NCBI GenBank assembly: GCA_002359185.1
Contig: DEML01000127.1
Coordinates: 1-63,086, forward strand
Direction of reading: 5' to 3'
Source of the DNA: Planctomycetaceae bacterium UBA2671
GTDB lineage: Bacteria; Planctomycetota; Planctomycetia; Planctomycetales; Planctomycetaceae
DNA: 63,086 nt
Shown piece after piece: positions 36,995 to 46,705 of the stretch (position 1 is its first letter; each line of letters opens with the position of its first letter). A program made the position numbers and the translations under genes. Below the pieces are notes generated by a model. It was not told the origin of the DNA and searched no databases. It worked only from the letters and a program-made list of their open reading frames with translations.

Positions 36995-39900
36995 ATGATT
37001 CAGGGAATAATTTCGATACGATTACCTTTTCAAATGGCATTGATGCTTGTCGTTGTACTGAGTGGTACAACTGCAATTGCTGAAGATGTGTCTGTGGAAA
37101 AGCTGAAGTATTTCGAAACACATGTACGGCCTCTGCTGGCTCAGCATTGCCTGGAGTGTCATAGTTCTGAAAGTCAGAAGGGCGAACTCCGACTCGACTC
37201 TCTCTCAGCCATGATGAAGGGCGGAGAATCTGAAGAGCCAGCCGTCGTGCCGGGTCATCCTGAAGAAGGGATGCTGATTAGTGCGATCAAGTATGAATCT
37301 TACGAGATGCCGCCCCAGGGGCAGCTTCCGGAGAAAGATATCGCGATCCTCGAAAAGTGGATTCAGATGGGAGCTCCCTGGCCTGGCGATGATGACTCGC
37401 TGATCGTTCGGATGGATAGCGATCGTTTGACAGAAGAAGATCGCAAATGGTGGGCTGTACAGCCTGTTGTAGAGCCTGCGCTTCCAGAGTCAGGTGAAGG
37501 CTGGGCTCGGAATGAAATCGATCGATTCATTGCTGCAAAGTTGGAAGCAAACGACCTGCAACCTGCTCGTGAAGCAGATCGACACGAACTTGTCCGACGG
37601 GCCTATTTCGATTTGCATGGCTTACCGCCGACTCCTGAACAGGTTGATGCGTTCGTCAATGATGACCGTCCTGATGCTTGGCCGCGATTAATTCGTGAGC
37701 TGCTGGACAGTCCTCGTTACGGAGAGCGCTGGGCACAGCACTGGCTGGATGTCGTGAGATACGCTGATAGTGATGGCTACAACGAAGACGCCTTTCGACC
37801 CGATGCCAGTGCGTTTCGGGATTATGTAGTGCGTTCGTTGAACGATGATAAACCTTACGATCAGTTCGTACGTGAGCATTTGGCGGGAGACGAAATCGCT
37901 CCAGATGATCCCGAGGCTTTTATCGGAACGGCTTTTCTGCGCCACGGCGTCTACGAATGGAATCAACGCAATGCATCAATGCAGTGGGATTTGATCGTCA
38001 ATGAAATGACTCGTGTCACGGGTGAAGCGTTTCTGGGAATTGGGATCGGATGTGCTCAATGTCACGATCACAAATTCGATCCGATTTTACAAAAGGATTA
38101 TTTCGGGTTGCAGGCATTTTTATCTTCAGTCGCGTGGCCGCTGGATAAACCGCTGGCAACTCCCGCAGAAATTGCTGCTCACGAAAAACAGCAACAGGCA
38201 TGGGAAGAAGCCACTCAGACGATTCGCGACGAAATGCACTCGCTGGCCAAGGATCAGTTCGACAGCAATCAGAAATACACCGTAGGCCAGTTTCCAGATG
38301 ATATTCAGGCGATTTACAACAAGCCGGAGTCTGAAAAAACGACTTACGAAAAGCAGTTGTCCTATCTGGTGTTTCGTCAGGCTAATCGAGCTGCGACGCG
38401 ATATGACTATGAAAAAGCGTTGAAGAGTAAACCGGAGAAGCTTGCCCGGTATCAGGAATTGAAGGAAGAATTGAAAAAGTTCGATTCTCTCAAACCTGCT
38501 TCCTTACCGACTGCGTTTGTCGCAACCGATATCAGTTCCGAACCGGCTCCAACTTATCTGATGACGCGGACGACTAAGGAAGCGGTTGAACCTGCGTTTC
38601 TGACTTTGCTGGAACAGGAACCGAAGATCGAACCTTTGCCGAACAGCACGGGGCGGCGGACAGCCTTGGCAGACTGGATCGCCGATGAGAAGAATCCGTT
38701 ATCGACTCGGGTGATAGTCAATCGTGTCTGGCAACGGCATTTTGGATATGGCATCGTTCCGACACCGAACGACTTCGGCACATTAGGCGAAGCTCCCAGT
38801 CACCCCGAGTTGCTCGACTGGTTGACGCTTCGGTTCCTGGAAGGGGACTGGCAGTTGAAGTCGCTGCACGAATTGATCATGAACAGTGCCGCCTATCGAC
38901 AGACTGCCCAGCGTGAGCCCGAAGAAATGGAAAACAAAATCGATCCGACAAATCGACTGTTATGGCGATTCCCTCCGCAACGTCTCGATGCCGAGCAGGT
39001 TCGCGATGCCATGCTGGCGATTTCGGGAGAACTGCAAATTCGTGACGGCGGTTCAGCAGTCAGCGGTACGACACCATATCGCAGTGTGTATGTTAAAAGG
39101 ATGCGAAACCGACCCGATGAAATGTTGTGCGGGTTCGATGCACCACTCTGTTTTGAGTCGGCTCCTGATCGAATCTCCACGACGACTCCCATTCAATCGC
39201 TGTTGCTGGTCAATGGAGAATGGACGCTGAGTCGTGCACAGGCTTTTGCAAAACGACTTCTGGCTGGGAAGCATGAGTTTGGGGCTGATGAAGTTCGTTC
39301 CGCCTATCGACTGGTTTATAACCGGGACGCAACACAGGATGAAGTTGATATGGCATTGAACTTTATCGAGCATCAATCATCAGTGATTCCGAGCCCGGAA
39401 GTGAAGCATAAGTATCCTGATGAAACCGGCTTGAGACCAATTGCTCAGCATTTCAATGCGGTCAAAGATGTGGAGCTGGGAGATAAAACACTCTGGATAC
39501 AACCCGAGAGCCGCTTCGAGCGACTGCAGGTTCTCAGTACCGATGAACTTGATGATCATTTCACCGTCGAGGCGATTGTAAATCTCGATCGCATCTATGC
39601 CGATTCCAGTGTCAACACGCTGCTCTCCCGCTGGAACAGTAGCACCAAAACAGACGGCTGGAATATCGGTGTGACCAGTCAGAAGTCCTCCTATCAGCCG
39701 CAGAATTTTATTGTGCAACTGGTCGGACGCAATTTTCAGGATGAACCAACTTATGAAGTGGTTGCTTCCGGATTGCAGTTCCCGCTCAATAAGCCGGTTT
39801 ACGTTGCCGCTGTCATTTCTGCGAGCACATCCAAAGAGAATCCGACTAGCGGAACAGTGACTTTCTACATGAAAGATTTGTCGGATCCCAATGCGAAACT

Positions 39901-40261
39901 GGAAAAATCGACCGTCACGACTTCGGTTGTCAGTCATATTCAAAATCCTGCGATGAAAATGATTGCTGGCGGTCGAGATGCTTCCGGCCACTTGTGGGAT
40001 GGACAGATCGCTCGACTGGCTATCAGTAAAGGTGCGTTGTCTCAGGAGCAACTTTTGATCGACGCCAAGGCTGAAACCTCCAGCCGCATTCTCGATTGGA
40101 CGTTCAATGGGGACGACGGCGAGCACCCTGCCCCCAATACCGCATGGCTGCGACGAAGCTCGGCAGGCAGCGTGACGACTGTTTCTGAACAGACACTCGG
40201 CGCAGTCACGGACTTCTGTCACGCCCTTTTCAATTCCAACGAATTCCTCTACCTGCAATAG
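36995..40261 (+). CDS. PSD1-type planctomycete cytochrome c with LamG-like region
   Basis: A 1088-residue exported protein. Signal peptide residues 1-29; the PSCyt1 cytochrome domain has CLECHSSESQKGELRLDSLS with CxxCH at 52-56. DUF1549 follows (HELVRRAYFDLHGLPPTPEQ, YADSDGYNEDAFRPDAS), with a second CxxCH at 353-357 in CAQCHDHKFDPILQKDYFGL. DUF1553 motifs come next (VNRVWQRHFGYGIVPTPNDF, PPQRLDAEQVRDAMLAISGE). Roughly residues 830-1020 look like a concanavalin/LamG-type domain (DHFTVEAIVNLDRIYADSSV, AMKMIAGGRDASGHLWDGQI), lying before the final DUF1553 tail. It is encoded 17 nt after the FecR-like gene and 10 nt before DUF1501. Carbohydrate binding is suggested, not shown. Confidence 0.92.
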   Translation: MIQGIISIRLPFQMALMLVVVLSGTTAIAEDVSVEKLKYFETHVRPLLAQHCLECHSSESQKGELRLDSLSAMMKGGESEEPAVVPGHPEEGMLISAIKYESYEMPPQGQLPEKDIAILEKWIQMGAPWPGDDDSLIVRMDSDRLTEEDRKWWAVQPVVEPALPESGEGWARNEIDRFIAAKLEANDLQPAREADRHELVRRAYFDLHGLPPTPEQVDAFVNDDRPDAWPRLIRELLDSPRYGERWAQHWLDVVRYADSDGYNEDAFRPDASAFRDYVVRSLNDDKPYDQFVREHLAGDEIAPDDPEAFIGTAFLRHGVYEWNQRNASMQWDLIVNEMTRVTGEAFLGIGIGCAQCHDHKFDPILQKDYFGLQAFLSSVAWPLDKPLATPAEIAAHEKQQQAWEEATQTIRDEMHSLAKDQFDSNQKYTVGQFPDDIQAIYNKPESEKTTYEKQLSYLVFRQANRAATRYDYEKALKSKPEKLARYQELKEELKKFDSLKPASLPTAFVATDISSEPAPTYLMTRTTKEAVEPAFLTLLEQEPKIEPLPNSTGRRTALADWIADEKNPLSTRVIVNRVWQRHFGYGIVPTPNDFGTLGEAPSHPELLDWLTLRFLEGDWQLKSLHELIMNSAAYRQTAQREPEEMENKIDPTNRLLWRFPPQRLDAEQVRDAMLAISGELQIRDGGSAVSGTTPYRSVYVKRMRNRPDEMLCGFDAPLCFESAPDRISTTTPIQSLLLVNGEWTLSRAQAFAKRLLAGKHEFGADEVRSAYRLVYNRDATQDEVDMALNFIEHQSSVIPSPEVKHKYPDETGLRPIAQHFNAVKDVELGDKTLWIQPESRFERLQVLSTDELDDHFTVEAIVNLDRIYADSSVNTLLSRWNSSTKTDGWNIGVTSQKSSYQPQNFIVQLVGRNFQDEPTYEVVASGLQFPLNKPVYVAAVISASTSKENPTSGTVTFYMKDLSDPNAKLEKSTVTTSVVSHIQNPAMKMIAGGRDASGHLWDGQIARLAISKGALSQEQLLIDAKAETSSRILDWTFNGDDGEHPAPNTAWLRRSSAGSVTTVSEQTLGAVTDFCHALFNSNEFLYLQ

Positions 40262-40271
40262 GTGATTAATC

Positions 40272-41699
40272 ATGAGTTGTAATAATATTGAACTTTCAAC
40301 ATCACGACGCGACTTCCTGTGCAATACGGGAGGTGGTTTCGGAGCATTGGCATTCGCGGCTCTCAGTGGGCAATCGCTGATGGCTGCCGGAACGAAAAAT
40401 CCGGTCGCCGACAAGATTCCCAATCGCATCGGCAAAGCGAAAAATGTGATCTGGCTGTTTATGGAAGGGGGACCGAGTCATCTCGACCTGTTCGACTATA
40501 AACCGGCAGTCAATGAACTAGCAGGAAAGCCGCTGCCCGATAGTTTTCCGCGTCCTGTGACCGCGATGGGGGAAGCCAATTCTCCCATTCTCGAATGCAA
40601 ACGCAAATGGGACCGGCACGGGGAAAGTGGATTATGGATTTCCGACTGGTTCCCGCATCACAGCAAAATTGCTGATGAACTGTGCGTGATTCATTCTTGC
40701 GTTTCCGATGGCATCAACCATGCCGGTGGCGTCTGCCAGATGAATACCGGAGCCGTATTTGGAGGCCGGCCATCACTCGGTGCCTGGGTTTCTTATGGCC
40801 TCGGTCATGAAAGTGAAAGCCTGCCTGGCTTTGTCGTGATGAAGGACAGTTCTGCGATGGTCGTCAACGGTGCCCGGGCGTGGGGATCTGGATTCATGCC
40901 ATCAAGTCATCAGGGCGTTCTGTTCGAGCCGGGCGTGGAGCCCCTTCGAAATTTGAACAATCCGAAGAATGTGACTTCAACGCAGCAGCAGGCCAAGCTC
41001 GATTTTATCAATCAGCTCAACCGTCGACATTATGTTGGTCGTGAATCCAACACCGAACTCGAAGCTCGTATTAACAGTTACGAGATGGCTGCCCGGATGC
41101 AGACAACCGCTCCAGAAGCGATCGATCTGGAGCAGGAACCGGAGCACATTAAATCGATGTATGGGATGGATCAGAAAGAAACCGAAGTTTATGGTCGCCA
41201 GTGTTTGCTCGCTCGAAGACTGGTTGAGCGCGGCGTGCGTTTTATTCAGCTCTATTCCGGAGCGGGGAGCAAATGGGACAGTCACAGCAATATCGAGTCG
41301 AACCACTCGCGACTTTGCAAAGGTGTGGATCAACCGATTGCTGCACTGATCGCCGACCTCAAACAGCGTGGTCTGCTGGACGAAACCCTCGTCATCTGGG
41401 GAGGTGAATTTGGTCGGACACCAATGAGCGAGAAGGGAACTGGCCGCGATCATAATCCGACGGGCTTTACCATGTGGATGGCGGGCGGTGGAGTTAAAGG
41501 GGGCCAGACCATTGGAGCGACTGATGAAGTCGGACTGTATGCGGTCGAAGACAAACTGCACGTGCACGATATTCATGCAACAACAATGGCACTGCTCGGC
41601 ATGGACCACACAAAAGTCGTCTATATGCACAAAGGTCGTCCCGAACGCGTCGACCTCAATGAGGGCCATGTGCATTCAGAACTCGTCTCGGGTGCGTAA
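40272..41699 (+). CDS. DUF1501 protein, Tat-exported
   Basis: A 475-residue DUF1501 protein paralogous in family to the one at 2850. Twin-arginine signal SRRDFLCNTGGGFGALAFAA. Core motifs: VIWLFMEGGPSHLDLFDYKP, FIQLYSGAGSKWDSHSNIES, VIWGGEFGRTPMSEKGTGRD and MAGGGVKGGQTIGATDEVG. AGGTGA lies 7 nt before the ATG. It closes the ECF operon. Its function, probably with the DUF1549-containing partner, is unknown. Confidence 0.92.
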   Translation: MSCNNIELSTSRRDFLCNTGGGFGALAFAALSGQSLMAAGTKNPVADKIPNRIGKAKNVIWLFMEGGPSHLDLFDYKPAVNELAGKPLPDSFPRPVTAMGEANSPILECKRKWDRHGESGLWISDWFPHHSKIADELCVIHSCVSDGINHAGGVCQMNTGAVFGGRPSLGAWVSYGLGHESESLPGFVVMKDSSAMVVNGARAWGSGFMPSSHQGVLFEPGVEPLRNLNNPKNVTSTQQQAKLDFINQLNRRHYVGRESNTELEARINSYEMAARMQTTAPEAIDLEQEPEHIKSMYGMDQKETEVYGRQCLLARRLVERGVRFIQLYSGAGSKWDSHSNIESNHSRLCKGVDQPIAALIADLKQRGLLDETLVIWGGEFGRTPMSEKGTGRDHNPTGFTMWMAGGGVKGGQTIGATDEVGLYAVEDKLHVHDIHATTMALLGMDHTKVVYMHKGRPERVDLNEGHVHSELVSGA

Positions 41700-41734
41700 G
41701 AGGGCTTTATTGTAAGCAAATCGGTACGGAAATT

Positions 41735-43276
41735 TCAGGAATTGTGTTCTGTCTCATCTTGTGATTTGGATTTCATGATTTGCCAATAGGTATAAGCCGT
41801 TGGTTGAATACCATAGCATAAGGTGAGCATGAAACTCATTCCATAGCCCAGAACGATTGCTGTTCCAAATCCAATTGGCCAATACCAGATTGAAAACCAG
41901 TTCTGCGTATACATCAGGATTAGTGTCATAATCGTTGCCAGTGAAACGCTGAATAAAACGGCTGCGGAACTGGCTCTGCGAGAAAAGAATGCGAGGACGA
42001 AAATCGCCAACAGGGGGCCACCGAAAGCCGCGGTCAATTTTTTAGCGACGTCAAAAACATTTCCCAGCGGACCGACGAAACACGCGAGGGCGATTGAAAT
42101 CGCCCCGATAAGAATTACCAGAGTTCGGATCCAGCGAATTTCGTGCTTCTCGTTTTTTGGGCGAAGTCCGGGAAATAATCGATCTCGAAAATCTACGATG
42201 ATTGCTGTTGAGACTGAATGAACTCCCGAATCGATGCTCGACATGATAGCCGCCATCAGTGCAGCCAGGAAAAGACCAGCGAGCCCGGGAGGAAAATTCA
42301 TTCTGACAAACTCCGGCAAGGCCCGGTCTGCAATATGAGGGTCGTTCTGCAGGATTTGTGTGAGAGTTCCCTCGCCGAGTTGTTCCGGGAATTGTGTAAA
42401 GTATGCATACAGGCCCACCCCAATGAGCAGCAAACCTGGCATGACGATCCACATGCCAACCAGATTCACGAACGCACCCCACTGAGAAGTTCGTTCGCTT
42501 CGGGCCGAGAGATATCGTTGTACCGCAACCTGATCGACTCCAAATGCGGACGCGGCTTCCAGAAAGACGCCAATCAGTATGACCCAGCTGCCATATGGCA
42601 AAGTCATTGAGGGGGAGAAGTCGAAAACTAAATGTTCTCGACCGGAGAAATAGGTTTCAAGAATTTCCAGAGGGCTGGAGTTGCACAAAAACACGATGAG
42701 AATCAGAGTTGCCAAGATCGTGATTGTGAAGACAAAAAACTGAATAACATCAGTCCACATCACCGCTCGAAGTCCACCAATCATTGTGTACGAGACCGAG
42801 ACAACTCCCAGACCGATAATGACGCCAATCTGAGGAAGACCAGTTACACTGGCAACTACGACCGATGCGGCATAAGTTGCCGAGGCCATCCAGCCGATTC
42901 GCAGCAGAATAAACAATCCACTGGCCAGTGTTCGCACGGCGACATCAAAGCGTAATTCCAGATATTCGTAGGCGGTCTCCAGCTTGAGACGAGAATAAAC
43001 AGGAATGAAAATCCAGATGACGACCGGTGTCATCAGTGCAAAGGAGATCAGCGATAATCCAATCCGCAGGCTGTCTCCAAAGGCCGCTGAGGGATAGAAA
43101 ACAAAGCTGTTTGATGAGAACAGAGTCGCCATCACACTTAAGCCGACGGGCAACCAGCCCATTGTTCTTCTGGCGACAAAGAATTCATCGCGCGACTGAT
43201 TACGTCCAAAAAACATCCCCATTGCCAGCATGGAGATGAGATAAAGAAAGACAGCAGCGATATCGAGTGAATGCAT
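41735..43276 (-). CDS. Sodium:solute symporter (SSS family)
   Basis: A 513-residue permease with 13-14 predicted membrane helices. Characteristic SSS motifs: SRDEFFVARRTMGWLPVGLS and ATLFSSNSFVFYPSAAFGD near the N-terminus, YTMIGGLRAVMWTDVIQFFV centrally, and AALMAAIMSSIDSGVHSVST for the sodium-site helix. It couples Na+ entry to uptake of an unknown solute. It is divergent from a creatininase-family gene and could feed that enzyme. Confidence 0.92.
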   Translation of the reverse strand: MHSLDIAAVFLYLISMLAMGMFFGRNQSRDEFFVARRTMGWLPVGLSVMATLFSSNSFVFYPSAAFGDSLRIGLSLISFALMTPVVIWIFIPVYSRLKLETAYEYLELRFDVAVRTLASGLFILLRIGWMASATYAASVVVASVTGLPQIGVIIGLGVVSVSYTMIGGLRAVMWTDVIQFFVFTITILATLILIVFLCNSSPLEILETYFSGREHLVFDFSPSMTLPYGSWVILIGVFLEAASAFGVDQVAVQRYLSARSERTSQWGAFVNLVGMWIVMPGLLLIGVGLYAYFTQFPEQLGEGTLTQILQNDPHIADRALPEFVRMNFPPGLAGLFLAALMAAIMSSIDSGVHSVSTAIIVDFRDRLFPGLRPKNEKHEIRWIRTLVILIGAISIALACFVGPLGNVFDVAKKLTAAFGGPLLAIFVLAFFSRRASSAAVLFSVSLATIMTLILMYTQNWFSIWYWPIGFGTAIVLGYGMSFMLTLCYGIQPTAYTYWQIMKSKSQDETEHNS

Positions 43277-43511
43277 AAAGTTGCCCGCGATTCTGGAAGT
43301 AATAAATTCTTTCTAAGATTCTTGGCGATGAGAGTGACCAGTGTCGAGTCTGCGAGAAGAATAATTCCGGTCAATTGAAATATACTTCCACTGAATAGCG
43401 AGTTATGAAAGCGAAAGTCTGTTGTCGAGCACAGGCTGTGATCTGTAAATTGAATGCTCAATCGCATGAATAACAATAAATGACGCAGAACAATCGAGTT
43501 GGACTGAAATT

Positions 43512-44276
43512 ATGAAATTTGCCGAAATGACATCTCCTGAACTGGCTGAGGTGAAGCGTGATCAGACTATAGTCGTAATTCCTATTGCAGCCGTCGAACA
43601 GCATGGACCGCACTTGCCGACAGCAACCGATACGATCATTTGTACGGCCATTGCTGAGAAACTCGAAGGAAGAATGTCTGAGGAAATATTGCTAGTTCCC
43701 ACTCTCTGGCTGGGAGCCAGTGCTCATCATTTACTCTTGGGCGCGACAGTTGATTGTCGACTCAAAAACTATATCGAGTTATTGCAGGATATTGCTCGAT
43801 CATTTTTGCAGAATGGGCACCAGAGAGTGCTGTTTCTAAACGGTCATGGGGGAAATATCGATCCGCTCAAAGTCGCCTTGCGTCAACTGCAACTCGAGTT
43901 TCCTGAAGCACTGCTTGCAGGTGGGTCTTACTGGTCTGGAGTCTCTGACCTGCTTCATGAAACGCTCGATGGAGATCACAAATTCGTCGGACATGCCTGT
44001 GAGTTTGAGACTTCAATGATTTTGCACTTACGTCCAGAACTGGTACGGCAGGATCTCATCGCGGATGCAGGAGAACTCTTTCCCGATGAGATAGACGGAT
44101 TCTTCATTTCTCGGGATATGATGCAGCGAACACGACAGGGCTGTACGGGGCGACCGGATCTGGCAACAGCTGAAAAAGGCAAAGTGATGATGGAAAGAAT
44201 CGGAAACAGTCTCGAATCGACTATAAAAAAGCTCCTCCGTCAAAAACTGGGACTATTGTATGAGGACTTCTTTTGA
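43512..44276 (+). CDS. Creatininase family amidohydrolase
   Basis: A 254-residue metalloenzyme. The signature VVIPIAAVEQHGPHLPTATD provides the Glu/His/Asp metal ligands; VLFLNGHGGNIDPLKVALRQ and VGHACEFETSMILHLRPELV complete the site. The family includes creatinine amidohydrolase and riboflavin/mycofactocin-pathway peptidases (FAPy deformylase, MftE-like), so the substrate cannot be set here. It is divergent from a sodium symporter. No radical SAM mycofactocin genes are present. Confidence 0.88.
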   Translation: MKFAEMTSPELAEVKRDQTIVVIPIAAVEQHGPHLPTATDTIICTAIAEKLEGRMSEEILLVPTLWLGASAHHLLLGATVDCRLKNYIELLQDIARSFLQNGHQRVLFLNGHGGNIDPLKVALRQLQLEFPEALLAGGSYWSGVSDLLHETLDGDHKFVGHACEFETSMILHLRPELVRQDLIADAGELFPDEIDGFFISRDMMQRTRQGCTGRPDLATAEKGKVMMERIGNSLESTIKKLLRQKLGLLYEDFF

Positions 44277-44332
44277 GGAGTGGCAATCAATAACCCTGTC
44301 CCTGCAATTAATTTCGTGTTATTAAAATTAAG

Positions 44333-44399
44333 AACCGCGAATAGACACAGATAAGCGCGGAAGCAAAATATCTGCGTTTATCTGCGTCCATCTGCGGTT
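44333..44399. repeat. AACCGCGAAT-type imperfect hairpin repeat
   Basis: AACCGCGAATAGACACAGAT (from 44333) pairs imperfectly with its inverse ending CATCTGCGGTT at 44399: about 22 of 28 positions match between the left arm and the reverse complement of the right arm. It belongs with the element at 15165. It lies between convergent genes. Confidence 0.6.
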
Positions 44400-44406
44400 C
44401 AATTCT

Positions 44407-44440
44407 TAAGTTGGGTTACGCGTTTCGCTAACCCAACTTA
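44407..44440. terminator. Bidirectional stem-loop between convergent genes
   Basis: TAAGTTGGGTTA (44407-44418) and TAACCCAACTTA (44429-44440) form a perfect 12-bp stem around CGCGTTTCGC. It lies between the creatininase gene and the convergent amidohydrolase gene and may stop transcription from either side. It has no strong T-tract, so a dispersed GTTGGGTTA-type palindrome is an alternative reading. Confidence 0.5.
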
Positions 44441-44472
44441 CAGTCTGCTGATCTATGCGAGTTCGATGGATA

Positions 44473-45417
44473 TCAACTCCAGTAGACTTGATCGGCCGTT
44501 TTATACAACATCCACTTCTTGTCTTCATCGGTCAGAAAACCGAGCCGGTCCTTGATCAGAGTAAGAGAAGTGGCATAGGTATGGTTGTTCTCGACCTGAA
44601 AAGGGCAGTCGCTAGCCCACATCAGACGCTTGGCACCAAAGGTGTTGCGAAGCCGCTTGATCATCGGACCCAGGTCCTCATAAGGAGGCTGTTTTTTTCC
44701 CAATGCATAGAAAGCCGAAGTTTTGACATACACGTTTTCATGTTGAGCCAGTTGGCAAAGGTTGTCGAGATCCTTAGTGCAAATTGTCCCATCAACACCG
44801 ATTCGGCCGAAGTGATCGACCACGACTGTCGTCTTTGGAAACTTACGGCAAAGCTTTTCGATGTTGGGGAGTGCATCTGGATTTGCCAGCAGACAGATGG
44901 CCTGTCCGGTATCAGCTGCGGTTTTCCACATTGTTGCCATCGTTTTTGAGGCTAGCCATTGCGAGGTTGCATCGGCATTCGCATACAATCGGAATCCTGT
45001 GACACCCTGCTTCAGCAGTTTGTTCATTGTTTCGTGAGCGTCCGCTTGTTCGTGATCGATAATGGCGACGCCACGAAATGTGTCTGGATATTTGGCGATC
45101 GTATCCAGCATGTAACTATTGTCGAACTGATAATAACTCATCTGAATCAGGACGATCTTATCCACTCCTGCAGGTCTCGTATGAGTCAGCAATTCTTCCG
45201 GTGTGAAACTCTTGGGTTGCATATCCTTTTTGTCATAATCTGGACCAAGAGGATAGGATTCCGTGTCAGCAGTCCAAACATGAACGTGAGCATCGATGAT
45301 TGTCTGTTTTTTCTGCTCATCAGCCCAGCCAAGAGTGGCTTGAGTGGTCATCAAGGCTGCCAGTTGCAGACAACTCCGACGTGAAATGGGATTCGATAGC
45401 GAGAGATCGTTCATCAT
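44473..45417 (-). CDS. Tat-exported amidohydrolase
   Basis: A 314-residue TIM-barrel amidohydrolase of the amidohydro_2 (2-pyrone-4,6-dicarboxylate lactonase-like) group. A twin-arginine signal (SRRSCLQLAALMTTQATLG) is followed by IIDAHVHVWTADTESYPLGP with the HxH metal motif. VVVDHFGRIGVDGTI and LMWASDCPFQVENNHTY supply the later His and Asp ligands. GGAG lies 5 nt before the ATG. Substrate unknown. It is encoded downstream of the M20 peptidase gene on the same strand (42-nt gap). Confidence 0.88.
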   Translation of the reverse strand: MMNDLSLSNPISRRSCLQLAALMTTQATLGWADEQKKQTIIDAHVHVWTADTESYPLGPDYDKKDMQPKSFTPEELLTHTRPAGVDKIVLIQMSYYQFDNSYMLDTIAKYPDTFRGVAIIDHEQADAHETMNKLLKQGVTGFRLYANADATSQWLASKTMATMWKTAADTGQAICLLANPDALPNIEKLCRKFPKTTVVVDHFGRIGVDGTICTKDLDNLCQLAQHENVYVKTSAFYALGKKQPPYEDLGPMIKRLRNTFGAKRLMWASDCPFQVENNHTYATSLTLIKDRLGFLTDEDKKWMLYKTADQVYWS

Positions 45418-45459
45418 GCTGCTCCAGAAATATTTGATTTACTCAGTAAAAAAAGACAT

Positions 45460-46680
45460 TCAATTGGGATTCGTGCAAAACTGATAATAAATTTCGCTGG
45501 CCAGTCGAAGTTGATCGATCTCAATCCATTCATCAGCTGTATGAGCCTGAGCAATACTGCCGGGACCGAACACGACCGCAGGAACGCCCGCGGCTGCAAA
45601 TGTACTTGCATCGGTCCCGTACCAGGCACCTTGTTTTGCTCTTGGTTGAGCAACAATTGAATTTATCGTGTTCAACAGTTTGTCCGCGAGATCCTGATTG
45701 AGATCATCCGCCAGAGAAGGAGAATCAATCCAGGGAGGTAAAAACGTGAAGTCGACCGATGTCTCACTCCTCAGAAACTGCTCCATCTCTTCGAGTAATT
45801 TCGTAGAACATTCGCCAGGTATCGATCGCCGATCAATTTCGATTTCACAAAGGTCCGGCACGATATTCACACTTGTCCCACCTGTGATTTTTCCAATACT
45901 CAAACTCGGCGAGCCACATAGAGGATGAGGCTCTGAATGGTTTTGAAGGATATCTGCATACTTCTCCAGCGCGGTTATGATAGGAGCCATATCGTAAATG
46001 GCACTGTGCCCATCCTGAGGTCGAGAACTGTGGCACGCCCGGCCATGCGTTTGAATCTTCCAGCGGACGACACCACGGTGAGCAACAATCACGTTCAGGT
46101 CGGTTGGCTCTGCTACGATGCAGAAATCTGGTTGAGATGATTTGGTGTCCTGATCACAGGACCACTGCTGTGCGAGATGCCGAGCCCCTTTCGCAGTAAA
46201 TTCTTCATCGCAGGTGCAGTAGATGATTACATTCGTATTAGCGTTCGTATCTTCCCGGACAATTCTGGCAAACGCAGAGAGCATCGCTGCCATGCCACCC
46301 TTAACATCACAGGCACCTCGCCCGTAAACCCGTCCGTTCTTCACAAGAGGGGCAAAGGGTTCTATCGTCATGCCATCGACTGGAACCGTATCCTGATGAG
46401 CTTCGAGCATGATGGTTGGAAAAGCCGGACCGATATCAAGTCTGGCAATCACATTGCAGCGACCATCTGCGACATCCTGAACTTCACAGGAAACACCTAA
46501 CCGCTGGAAAAAGTCAACGAGCCACTCGGTCAGTTTATGTTCGAGGTATTGTGGTCCCGAGAATGTATTTCCCATGGGGTTCACGCTGGGGATGGCGATC
46601 AAATCCTGCAGGAGAGTCAATGGATCAGTTACACGTTGATTAGTAATCGGCGTATTCCTCTTGTTGCATTCGATTTTCAC
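45460..46680 (-). CDS. M20 family metallopeptidase (ArgE/DapE type)
   Basis: A 406-residue zinc-dependent hydrolase. Motifs: LEAHQDTVPVDGMTIEPFAP with the first zinc His and Asp, GRGACDVKGGMAAMLSAFAR (bridging Asp), CTCDEEFTAKGARHLAQQWS (catalytic Glu) and CIVAEPTDLNVIVAHRGVVR. The dimerisation domain starts at GKITGGTSVNIVPDLCEIEI. It probably deacylates N-acyl amino acids or acts on succinyl-diaminopimelate-like substrates. The start is a GTG with GAGGG upstream. It precedes the amidohydrolase gene and follows MarR by 25 nt on the same strand. Confidence 0.9.
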   Translation of the reverse strand: MKIECNKRNTPITNQRVTDPLTLLQDLIAIPSVNPMGNTFSGPQYLEHKLTEWLVDFFQRLGVSCEVQDVADGRCNVIARLDIGPAFPTIMLEAHQDTVPVDGMTIEPFAPLVKNGRVYGRGACDVKGGMAAMLSAFARIVREDTNANTNVIIYCTCDEEFTAKGARHLAQQWSCDQDTKSSQPDFCIVAEPTDLNVIVAHRGVVRWKIQTHGRACHSSRPQDGHSAIYDMAPIITALEKYADILQNHSEPHPLCGSPSLSIGKITGGTSVNIVPDLCEIEIDRRSIPGECSTKLLEEMEQFLRSETSVDFTFLPPWIDSPSLADDLNQDLADKLLNTINSIVAQPRAKQGAWYGTDASTFAAAGVPAVVFGPGSIAQAHTADEWIEIDQLRLASEIYYQFCTNPN

Positions 46681-46705
46681 ACATCAGCCCTCAATCAGAG
46701 AACTC

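Noticed and set aside
39380..40435. A 351-codon minus-strand open frame opposite the PSD1 cytochrome gene
   Set aside because: It lies wholly opposite the cytochrome and DUF1501 genes, whose motifs are unmistakable. It has no recognisable protein features.
40977..41675. A 232-codon minus-strand frame opposite the DUF1501 gene
   Set aside because: It is an antisense shadow of a clear family member.
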